This document shows, in pieces, positions 36,433 to 42,998 of a DNA stretch of 64,000 nucleotides; within the stretch, counting starts at the first letter, position 1, and each line of letters begins with the position of its first letter. Below the pieces are notes generated by a model, which saw nothing but the letters and a program-made list of their open reading frames with translations, did not search any database and was not told the DNA's origin. The position numbers and the translations under genes are program-made. The stretch comes from Chitinophaga barathri (lineage in GTDB: Bacteria; Bacteroidota; Bacteroidia; Chitinophagales; Chitinophagaceae), in contig NZ_RMBX01000009.1 of assembly GCF_003807585.1 (NCBI RefSeq), positions 1 through 64,000 on the forward strand, written 5' to 3'.

Positions 36433-37398
36433 ATGATTCTTTGCATCACGCATTCGCAGGACACCTACACGATAGACCTTGTACAACAACGCCTGCAACA
36501 GTTAGGATACTCCGCTTTCCGTTTTAATTCAGATGAATTCGGCACCCGCTTCCGACTCCGTTACCGCCTCACGCCCGAGGGGCCTCAATACCAGCTGCAA
36601 TGCGGCAACCAGGTGATAGACGCACGGGACATACAGGGCGTATGGTACCGAAAGCTCTGGGCCCTCCAGGTGCCGCCCTCGCTGGATCCCGCTTATGTTC
36701 CCGCATTCCTGAAAGAATACCAGACCTCTCTCAACATATTCCTCGACGCGCTGGACGTGCCCTGGATCAACCGGCTGGACCTGGATCATGCCGTGGGCGG
36801 CAACAAACTGCTGCAGCTCTCTGCCGCGCAGGCCACGGGCCTTCACGTACCGCAAACCCTTTTCAGCAACCATGCGGAAGATGCCATCCGGTTTTATGAT
36901 GACCACCAGGGCGAAGTAGTGGTAAAACTACATGGCGCCCTTTCCAAGACCATGGACGGCCGCGGCGACTTTTTCCCCACCACGCGCCTCCGTAAAGAAG
37001 ACGTGCCCATGCTGGAATCCCTCTCCGCCTGCCCCATGATATTGCAGGAATACATTCCAAAAGACCGCGAGCTTCGCATCGTGTACATCGATGGCGACTT
37101 CTATACTGGCAGCCTGCATGCGCCCGAGCTTACGGACTGGCGCGCCGGCAACACCACGCTTATACAATGGGAAGCGTTTGAGCTGCCCACCCACATTGAA
37201 GAAAAAATAGACGAGATGATGCGCCTGCTGGGCCTGCAATTCGGCGCCATCGACATGATCCTGCAGCCTGATGGCGAATACGTATTCCTCGAAGTGAACC
37301 CACAGGGCGAATGGGGCATGCTTGAAAAATACCTTGGTTTCCCCATCGCCGCTACCATAGCGGAAAAACTCGTTAACCGCATTACCAGCGAATCATGA
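36433..37398 (+). CDS. mdnB: graspetide ATP-grasp ligase, MdnB/MvdC-like
   Basis: A 321-residue peptide-maturing ligase. The frame is open back to 36214, but that would overlap precursor 2 and the terminator; ATG 36433 begins a normal ILCITHSQDTYTID strand and gives the family length. Landmarks are GVWYRKLW (about residue 68-75), the ATP-binding VVVKLHGALSKTMDG, PMILQEYIPKDRELRIVYIDG, FGAIDMILQPDGEYVFLEVNPQGEWGMLE (metal-binding E287, N289). The C-terminal NPxGEWGMLE pattern resembles MdnB, the enzyme that forms the Lys-Glu amide in microviridins. The split between MdnB and MdnC is from recalled family sequences. It overlaps the next gene by 4 bp. Confidence 0.9.
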   Translation: MILCITHSQDTYTIDLVQQRLQQLGYSAFRFNSDEFGTRFRLRYRLTPEGPQYQLQCGNQVIDARDIQGVWYRKLWALQVPPSLDPAYVPAFLKEYQTSLNIFLDALDVPWINRLDLDHAVGGNKLLQLSAAQATGLHVPQTLFSNHAEDAIRFYDDHQGEVVVKLHGALSKTMDGRGDFFPTTRLRKEDVPMLESLSACPMILQEYIPKDRELRIVYIDGDFYTGSLHAPELTDWRAGNTTLIQWEAFELPTHIEEKIDEMMRLLGLQFGAIDMILQPDGEYVFLEVNPQGEWGMLEKYLGFPIAATIAEKLVNRITSES

Positions 37399-38384
37399 AT
37401 AAAATCCTGATCATCACCCATACGGCGGACAATGAGTCCGTTACTTCCGTGATGCAACATATCAAAGCCCTGGGCGGGGAAAGCATCCGGTTCGATGTGG
37501 ACCGGTATCCCGTGGGCGCGCAGCTTACCACCCAATATTCCGCCGGCCGCTGGCAGCTATGGCTTGAAGATGAGCATGGCAGCCATTCCCTGGATGATAT
37601 ATCGGCCGTATGGTACCGCAGGAGCTACAACATCGGGAAAGGCCTTGAAAAGGTGCTGGACAAAGAATTTCTCTCCTCTTCCATAGGTGAGGTGCGGCGC
37701 ACCCTGTTCGGTATGCTGGAAGGCCTGCCCTGCTTTCAGCTGGAACGTTACAGCGTATACCGCCGGCTGGACAGTAAGGAAGAACAGCTGCGGATAGCCG
37801 CGGATTGCGGGCTGGAGATACCCGCCACCTGCATCACCAATTCCCCCGAAAAACTGAAAGCCTTTATGGAAGCCACCGGTAAGCCCATCGTCGCAAAAAT
37901 GCAGAGCGCTTTCGCCATTTACCGCGAAGGGCGTGAACATGTGGTGTTTACCAGTGAAATAAACGACAGTCACCTGGAACAACTGCAACAGCTGGCCTAC
38001 TGCCCCATGACCTTCCAGGAAAAACTGCCCAAAGCCCTGGAGCTGCGCGTGACGGTCGTGGGAAGGGAGCTATTCACCTTTTCCATAGACAGCCAGCAGC
38101 TGCCCGAAGCCCAGACGGACTGGCGGAAGGAAGGAGCCGCACTGGTGGAGGACTGGAAGCCTTATACCCTGCCGGAAAACATCAGCAGCGGTATTTTGAA
38201 GATAATGGACCTGTTTGGACTCAATTATGGCGCCATAGACCTGATACTGACGCCGGAGGGGAAATATTATTTCCTGGAACTGAACGCGGCCGGCGAATTC
38301 TTCTGGCTGGACAAGCTTTGCGGTTATTCCATTTCCCGGCACCTGGCAGCCGTATTGCTGGGCCAGGCAGAAAGAAGAGAATAA
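37395..38384 (+). CDS. mdnC: graspetide ATP-grasp ligase, MdnC/MvdD-like
   Basis: A 329-residue ATP-grasp ligase whose start overlaps the stop of the mdnB-like gene (ATGA). It begins NKILIITHTADNESV and carries SAVWYRRS, IVAKMQSAFAIY (ATP lysine region), CPMTFQEKLPKALELRVTVVG, QTDWRKEGAALVEDWKPYTLP and FGLNYGAIDLILTPEGKYYFLELNAAGEFFWLDKL (E295, N297). This closely follows the MdnC pattern, the enzyme that forms the two ester bonds and acts first in microviridin maturation. The leader-binding hairpin region should contact the PFFAQ motif of both precursors. It is the last gene of the cluster: dapD follows with its own promoter. Confidence 0.92.
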   Translation: MNKILIITHTADNESVTSVMQHIKALGGESIRFDVDRYPVGAQLTTQYSAGRWQLWLEDEHGSHSLDDISAVWYRRSYNIGKGLEKVLDKEFLSSSIGEVRRTLFGMLEGLPCFQLERYSVYRRLDSKEEQLRIAADCGLEIPATCITNSPEKLKAFMEATGKPIVAKMQSAFAIYREGREHVVFTSEINDSHLEQLQQLAYCPMTFQEKLPKALELRVTVVGRELFTFSIDSQQLPEAQTDWRKEGAALVEDWKPYTLPENISSGILKIMDLFGLNYGAIDLILTPEGKYYFLELNAAGEFFWLDKLCGYSISRHLAAVLLGQAERRE

Positions 38385-38410
38385 GGATGAACAACTGTGC
38401 GGTATTATAT

Positions 38411-38418
38411 TATTTTTG
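38411..38418 (+). promoter_or_regulatory. -7 promoter element of dapD
   Basis: TATTTTTG matches TAnnTTTG exactly, 20 bp before the dapD ATG at 38439 and 27 bp after the mdnC-like stop. It suggests that dapD is transcribed separately from the graspetide genes. No convincing -33 box is seen. Confidence 0.45.
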
Positions 38419-38438
38419 CGGAAATTAATTCTAAGACA

Positions 38439-39251
38439 ATGGACGTACAGCAACAAATACTGGCTGCGTGGAATGACCGCAGCCTGTTACAGCAAACACA
38501 GTATTCCGATGCCGTGAGAGCAGTGATAGAAGCAGTGGATAAAGGAAAGCTCCGTGTGGCGGAACCCGGTGAGAACGGATGGAAGGTAAACGAATGGGTA
38601 AAACAGGCGATCCTGATGTATTTCTCGATACAGCCGATGGAGACGATGGAACTGCCTCCCTTTGAGTTCCATGACAAGATGAAGCTCAAAACCAACTATA
38701 AGGAGCTGGGTGTACGCGTAGTGCCCCATGCGGTGGCCCGTTATGGTGCATTTATCGCCAAAGGCGCTATCCTGATGCCTTCTTATGTAAATATCGGTGC
38801 ATATGTGGACGAAGGCACGATGGTGGATACCTGGGCAACCGTAGGTTCCTGCGCGCAGATCGGCAAACACGTGCACCTGAGCGGCGGCGTGGGCATCGGC
38901 GGCGTACTGGAGCCCCTGCAGGCCAGCCCGGTGATCATTGAAGACGGTGTGTTTGTAGGCTCACGTTGCATTGTAGTGGAAGGCGTACATGTGGAAAAAG
39001 AAGCGGTGCTGGGCGCCAACGTGGTGCTCACCCAATCCACCAAGATCATTGATGTAAGCGGCCCTGAGCCGGTAGAATACAAAGGCCGTGTACCAGCGCG
39101 CAGCGTGGTGATACCCGGTACTTATGCAAAAAAATTCCCCGCGGGCGAATACCAGGTGTCCTGCGCGCTGATCATCGGTCAGCGTAAAGCCAGCACAGAC
39201 CTGAAAACGAGCCTGAACGACACGCTTCGTGAGTTCAACATCGCGGTGTAA
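38439..39251 (+). CDS. dapD: 2,3,4,5-tetrahydropyridine-2,6-dicarboxylate N-succinyltransferase
   Basis: Cytoplasmic enzyme of the succinylase branch of diaminopimelate/lysine biosynthesis; it transfers succinyl from succinyl-CoA. From ATG 38439 (MDVQQQILAAWNDRSLLQ) it has 270 residues, the normal length. The middle is a left-handed beta-helix of hexapeptide repeats (GAFIAKGAILMPSYVNIGAYVDEGTMVDTWATVGSCAQIG), and VRVVPHAVARYGAFI and VIPGTYAKKFPAGEY are DapD landmarks. A terminator follows. The gene has no functional link to the upstream graspetide genes. Confidence 0.96.
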   Translation: MDVQQQILAAWNDRSLLQQTQYSDAVRAVIEAVDKGKLRVAEPGENGWKVNEWVKQAILMYFSIQPMETMELPPFEFHDKMKLKTNYKELGVRVVPHAVARYGAFIAKGAILMPSYVNIGAYVDEGTMVDTWATVGSCAQIGKHVHLSGGVGIGGVLEPLQASPVIIEDGVFVGSRCIVVEGVHVEKEAVLGANVVLTQSTKIIDVSGPEPVEYKGRVPARSVVIPGTYAKKFPAGEYQVSCALIIGQRKASTDLKTSLNDTLREFNIAV

Positions 39252-39273
39252 ATACATTTTTATGCAGACAAAT

Positions 39274-39301
39274 AGCCGTGCTATGCGCGGCTTTTGTTTT
39301 T
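39274..39301 (+). terminator. intrinsic terminator of dapD
   Basis: Stem AGCCGTGC / GCGCGGCT (one G-U pair) with a TAT loop, followed by TTTTGTTTTT. It lies 23 bp after the dapD stop. Confidence 0.85.
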
Positions 39302-39344
39302 ACGGCTGTTTTTCCGGGCAACCCGAAAAAAATTATACCCGGAA

Positions 39345-39375
39345 TTTGGAAATAATCAGAAAGTACGTACTTTTG
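39345..39375 (+). promoter_or_regulatory. promoter of tRNA-Leu
   Basis: TTTG (39345-39348), a 19-bp spacer and TACTTTTG (39368-39375) form a textbook Bacteroidetes promoter. The tRNA starts 24 bp past the -7 element. Confidence 0.8.
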
Positions 39376-39398
39376 CAATCCCTAACACGGAAAAAGAT

Positions 39399-39482
39399 GC
39401 CCAGATGGCGAAATTGGTAGACGCACTGTGTTCAGGTCGCAGCGTCCGCAAGGATGTGCTGGTTCGAATCCAGTTCTGGGCA
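39399..39482 (+). tRNA. tRNA-Leu (anticodon CAG)
   Basis: An 84-nt class II tRNA. The acceptor stem is GCCCAGA / TCTGGGC with discriminator A. The anticodon stem CTGTG / CGCAG holds loop TTCAGGT, so the anticodon is CAG. There is a long variable arm (CGTCCGCAAGGATG), and the T arm is CTGGTTCGAATCCAG. Only CC of the CCA end is encoded (39483-39484), so the last A must be added. It has a strong promoter upstream and a hairpin terminator downstream, and its 3' part is echoed at 41840-41915. Confidence 0.96.
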
Positions 39483-39488
39483 CCTGAG

Positions 39489-39525
39489 TGGACAAATCGG
39501 AAATTCTTCTGGTTTGTCCATTTTT
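39489..39525 (+). terminator. terminator of tRNA-Leu
   Basis: A 14-pair hairpin (39489-39502 with 39507-39520, two G-U pairs) closing on an ATTC loop, followed by TTTTTATTTT. The outer arms read TGGACAAA / TTTGTCCA. A diverged copy of this hairpin lies at 41877-41913. Confidence 0.85.
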
Positions 39526-39870
39526 ATTTTGTCCCCACCCCCCCGTGTCCAGAGCGTATATTAGCTTAACTGCTTCATTCAATCGGGCGGTTCGATAATG
39601 GCTTCCGTCAAAAACGAGTTTTTCGGAAGAAATCGAACCAATAATTTGCCGCCTCTTTCCTGGAAGCTTTCAGCTATAATACATCGTGGAAGACCAGTCA
39701 GCAGCGACAAGCCTTTACGAATCAATATCACAGGAAAGAAAAAAATCACTGTCATGACCCAGTCGCGCCCGGCTCACAACGTTTATCATGATTCAATCAT
39801 ATTTCTCCATCTCTAATATAAAATTATAACTTTGTATCTAATCCATTTTTAAACCGTAAATATTATACCT
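39526..39870. other. intergenic start of the tRNA-Leu island, no gene seen
   Basis: A C-rich run (39538-39544) opens this gap. An open frame at 39598-39816 has no recognisable protein character and I do not call it. The last 60 bases are A/T rich and probably hold the promoter of the lipoprotein gene at 39871. Confidence 0.5.
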
Positions 39871-40722
39871 ATGACAATAAGATTGTCTGTTGTATGTAGC
39901 ATGATTGTGCTTCTTTTTGCCTGTAAGAAAGAAAATGACACCGCACCACCACCATCATCAACGGAAAAGGTCGCGGTTGAGTTTAATGTAAGCAACTTCT
40001 TGACGGAAGTCACACCTATCGATGGGAAAAACGGGCGAAAAGCCGCTGCCTCCTCTGCCACAAATAAGGACGCCTCCCTGGATGGGCTAACTGATTTGTA
40101 CTATTATGTAGGCAACGGTACGGTGATAAAGTCCGGACATCAAACCTCCGATTCTCCTGATTTTGGCACTTTCCGGGACTCCCTGCTGCCCGGTGATTAT
40201 TATGTATATGTGTCAGCTGCACCGCAGCCAATCCCGGAACACCCGGTGGGCGCCTTCCCGGAAATCTTCTATAAAGGCACTACGCTCGTCGTTACAGCAG
40301 AAACCCCTGATACTATATCGCTCGTTCTGGCCAGGCGCGTGGGATTACTGGAGCTGAATATAACCGATGCCCAACCCTCCGACAGCATCCGCGTAACCTG
40401 CTCCTATGAATATGCTTCGTTTGATGAATACCGTATCATGCCTATGGGCTACAGAACAACACCGATGCCTATTACCGCCAGAAGTACTACGCAATTCAGC
40501 GAATTTATTCTGACCGTGAGTTACCTCACAATTACCATTGAATACTTAGACAGGGTTAGCCACACTTTCAAAAGTAAAAATCTCAGTGCCAAAGTAGAAA
40601 ACAACAACAAAACAACCATCACAGGTAAATTATATCCTGATGCTCCAGATTCACCGCAAAGCCAGTTTAATATTAAAGTTGACAGAACATGGGGAGACTC
40701 ACCCACCAATATTAACTTCTAA
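39871..40722 (+). CDS. lipoprotein of unknown function
   Basis: A 283-residue lipoprotein. The signal MTIRLSVVCSMIVLLFAC puts the acylated Cys at 18, followed by charged KKEND and a Pro/Ser linker. The rest looks like a beta-sandwich protein (LLPGDYYVYVSAAP, TISLVLARRVGLLELNITDAQP), as in fimbrillin-like or DUF4493-type surface proteins of Bacteroidota, but I cannot assign a family. It is alone in the accessory segment beside tRNA-Leu, followed by an insertion-sequence remnant. Confidence 0.75.
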   Translation: MTIRLSVVCSMIVLLFACKKENDTAPPPSSTEKVAVEFNVSNFLTEVTPIDGKNGRKAAASSATNKDASLDGLTDLYYYVGNGTVIKSGHQTSDSPDFGTFRDSLLPGDYYVYVSAAPQPIPEHPVGAFPEIFYKGTTLVVTAETPDTISLVLARRVGLLELNITDAQPSDSIRVTCSYEYASFDEYRIMPMGYRTTPMPITARSTTQFSEFILTVSYLTITIEYLDRVSHTFKSKNLSAKVENNNKTTITGKLYPDAPDSPQSQFNIKVDRTWGDSPTNINF

Positions 40723-40756
40723 CATATTATCATTACTATAAAGGTTGCCAAAAGAA

Positions 40757-40926
40757 TTGCCCCCAAAAAGTTAGACACTTTTGGGGGCATTTTTATGGAT
40801 AAAAGAATCAAATTTACACTCACACAAAAAGTAATAGCTGCGCGCTCAGTTATATCAGGCAAAGAATCTTCCTTGTCAGCAGGTCTAGAGATAGGCGCAA
40901 AAAAGAAACAGCTCTTACCTGGGTAA
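40757..40926 (+). mobile_element. IS3-type insertion sequence remnant (left end and start of orfA)
   Basis: The segment TTGCCCCCAAAAAGTTAGACA resembles the terminal repeat of IS3/IS150-group elements, and it folds with ACTTTTGGGGGCA (40777-40789) into a hairpin that would also terminate the preceding gene. An ATG at 40795 then encodes 43 residues (MDKRIKFTLTQKVIAARSVI..., with an HTH-like start) before a stop at 40924. This looks like the first helix-turn-helix of an orfA transposase that has lost the remainder. No orfB or right end is seen. Confidence 0.6.
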
Positions 40927-41058
40927 AACATTAGGTAATCCTGTTGTGCATTGATTGGGGCCGGACGGTATCTGTTAGCTTTTTGTTGTTATCTTCATCA
41001 AGTTTTTCAATCAGGATCGTACTGGCTTGACCAGCTGCTATTCACTTCTTTGTCTATT

Positions 41059-41757
41059 ATGGTAGATTCATCTCATGCCGAGCATCAAATCCACTGTGTC
41101 ACGAATTTTCGTGACCTTGTTTCTACGCCATTTAATGGAGAAGTTAATGCGATTTGCTGGACTCGTAAACTAATAGGTGATTTTTCTGAGATTGTTAAAA
41201 AGGTAGCGCTAAGCGGAAATATAACGACAATTGAACAGGAAGAACTCCATGAACTTCAGTTGAGTGAACAAGGGCAACTTGCCCGTGAAATTCTTTTAAA
41301 TGACCTGAAGGTATTGGAAGCTCATGGCGCATCGCCGATCCTTAATGTGATCAACTGCTATGACCGGGATGATAGCTACCCTTTTTTTCCAACCGATGTT
41401 TATTCTTTTCATGTAGATCGCTCTCCTGTACCAGTCGATACCTTTTTATGCACTTACTATGGAGCGTCCAGTGAAATATTGCCAAACTCACAAGGCAAAA
41501 AGAAAGTACTTATTCCGGAAATACGTGATGAACTCAAAAAACTATATCATGGGGCAGATGAAGGTTTCGAATCATTCCTGAGTGACCATTTCTTTGATCT
41601 GCACTATCAGGCTACACCTCATGCACGTCCAATGAGCTTAGGCCTTGGCCACCTATGTAGATTGGCGGTTGATCATCCTGGAAGTCAGGTTCCTCCCTGT
41701 ATCCACCGTGCACCCAGGGAAAAACCTGGAGAGAATAGGTTGTTGATGATCTGTTGA
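41059..41757 (+). CDS. DUF1826-like protein
   Basis: A 232-residue protein from ATG 41059 (MVDSSHAEHQIHC); an ATG at 40951 is open upstream, but that part looks non-coding. It resembles DUF1826 proteins in FNGEVNAICWTRKLIGDFSEIV, YSFHVDRSPVPVDTFLCTYYGASSEILPN, DLHYQATPHARPMSLGLGHLCRLAVDHPGSQVPPCIHRAP and the closing LLMIC. Family function is unknown to me. It has conserved His, Asp and Cys residues that might bind a metal. It is A/T richer than the chromosome around it and follows an IS remnant, so acquisition by transfer is likely. Confidence 0.6.
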   Translation: MVDSSHAEHQIHCVTNFRDLVSTPFNGEVNAICWTRKLIGDFSEIVKKVALSGNITTIEQEELHELQLSEQGQLAREILLNDLKVLEAHGASPILNVINCYDRDDSYPFFPTDVYSFHVDRSPVPVDTFLCTYYGASSEILPNSQGKKKVLIPEIRDELKKLYHGADEGFESFLSDHFFDLHYQATPHARPMSLGLGHLCRLAVDHPGSQVPPCIHRAPREKPGENRLLMIC

Positions 41758-41839
41758 ACACAGATACTTCAGTTGCTATGAAGCAATGCTCCCCCCGAAA
41801 ACAGCTTCAGATATTTTTTAACTTATTGATTACTTATAA

Positions 41840-41915
41840 CTGGTTCGGGTTTGATCCGATAGTGGGTACCAACAAATGAACAAATCAAAAAATACTGCTG
41901 GTTTGTCCATTTTCT
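41840..41915 (+). repeat. degenerate copy of the tRNA-Leu 3' end and its terminator
   Basis: CTGGTTCG (41840-41847) and TGGGTACC (41863-41870) echo CTGGTTCG and TGGGCACC of the tRNA-Leu 3' part. They are followed by TGAACAAATC...CTGGTTTGTCCATTTT (41877-41913), which matches the tRNA terminator TGGACAAATC...CTGGTTTGTCCATTTT. The order and spacing are kept, with about 5 extra bases in the T-arm part. This is what remains when an element integrates into a tRNA 3' end and duplicates it. Confidence 0.6.
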
Positions 41916-41934
41916 TTGGAGCATTCCCTTATGC

Positions 41935-41969
41935 AAAAAACACCGGCCCTTTCGGACCGGTGTTTTTTT
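41935..41969. terminator. bidirectional terminator at the end of the SusCD operon
   Basis: Stem AAAACACCGG / CCGGTGTTTT with an inner CCC / GGA region and long A and T runs on either side. It ends 18 bp before the stop of the minus-strand discoidin lipoprotein gene, and can also stop read-through from the island side. Confidence 0.85.
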
Positions 41970-41987
41970 GAACTTGTAGCCTCCGGA

Positions 41988-42965
41988 TCAGAATGCGCTG
42001 ATCTCTGCGAAAAAAGTAATGTTGGTGTTGCCGTGTGTAGCCGTTACTGTTACCTTAAAGTATCTCCCGGAGAACTGCTGGGTAAAAAATACGGGCTGAC
42101 GGGGATTGATAGCCTGAAGCTGGTATGTACCGGCGTTCTGCCAGGTAGTGCCGTCCGCGCTTACTTCCACCGTCGCCGTTTTAGGAGCACCGTTGGGCGC
42201 ATTCTGGCGGGCGGTAAGGTAGAGGCCGGAAAGCGTGTTGGTAGCATGCATATCGACGGCGATATGATGAGGCAGCGGCGGCTCTCCCCCATCCCACTGG
42301 GTATGCCAGAAGGTATTCAGCAGGCCGTCCAGCGCAAAGATAGCACGGCCGTTGTTCGGGCCTTCGCCGCTCGCTTCTTCAGAATCCACATCAAATATGG
42401 TCCAGGCACTGCGGTTGATCTCGGGATATACAGGCGGCGTCACTTTCACCACGAAGTAGGTAATGGCTTGCCCGGATGTGACCGTAAAATCTTCGGCTGA
42501 CGTCAGCCTTACCGGGATCATATAGTTGTGCCCTTCTTCGATCAGTTTGGCATTGATGGTGAATGCAATATTGTCGCTGATCACGTTTCCTTTTTTGATC
42601 ACTGTACCGCCTTTGGCGAATTCGAAGATATTGTCAGGGATGCGCTCGAAAGCGGGCAGCCCTGCGTTCGTGCGGGAGGTATTGATGGAATCCCATTTGG
42701 AATAATCCACGTCAAAGCTCACATTGATGTCCCGGGGTGCGCTGGCGAAACCCGAGCCCGCGAAAAACGCGTTGAGATCGAAGGCGTAAGCCGTATCCGA
42801 CTGCAGCGGCGCCCTGCGGTTTACGGTAATGTCCGTAAAAGCGCCATTGATGGCCTGCGACATGTAGATGCGTACATCGCCGTCGTTTTCTGAGAACGCG
42901 CTTTCTTTTTTGCAGCCTGCGGCGCCGATGCCGGCTAACAACGTATAGAGAAGTATTTTTTTCAT
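41988..42965 (-). CDS. DUF1735 and discoidin-domain surface lipoprotein
   Basis: A 325-residue lipoprotein (MKKILLYTLLAGIGAAGC, acylated Cys18). The N-terminal part (about 25-165) resembles the DUF1735/BT_3987-like domain (INVSFDVDYSKWDSIN...NAGLPAFERIPDNIFEF), and a C-terminal F5/8 type C (discoidin) carbohydrate-binding-like domain (about 185-325) contains ALDGLLNTFWHTQW and ISAF at the end. It is encoded 33 bp after SusD and probably forms part of the same surface glycan-binding complex. Confidence 0.87.
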   Translation of the reverse strand: MKKILLYTLLAGIGAAGCKKESAFSENDGDVRIYMSQAINGAFTDITVNRRAPLQSDTAYAFDLNAFFAGSGFASAPRDINVSFDVDYSKWDSINTSRTNAGLPAFERIPDNIFEFAKGGTVIKKGNVISDNIAFTINAKLIEEGHNYMIPVRLTSAEDFTVTSGQAITYFVVKVTPPVYPEINRSAWTIFDVDSEEASGEGPNNGRAIFALDGLLNTFWHTQWDGGEPPLPHHIAVDMHATNTLSGLYLTARQNAPNGAPKTATVEVSADGTTWQNAGTYQLQAINPRQPVFFTQQFSGRYFKVTVTATHGNTNITFFAEISAF

Positions 42966-42998
42966 CTTTCCATTTTTAAGGATAATAAAACGTTGCCC

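Noticed and set aside
39598-39816. Plus-strand ORF of 72 codons after tRNA-Leu
   Set aside because: No signal peptide, domain or convincing start; it is not distinguishable from chance.
40951-41058. N-terminal extension of the DUF1826-like protein
   Set aside because: The 36 codons upstream of the ATG at 41059 do not resemble the family and abut the IS remnant.
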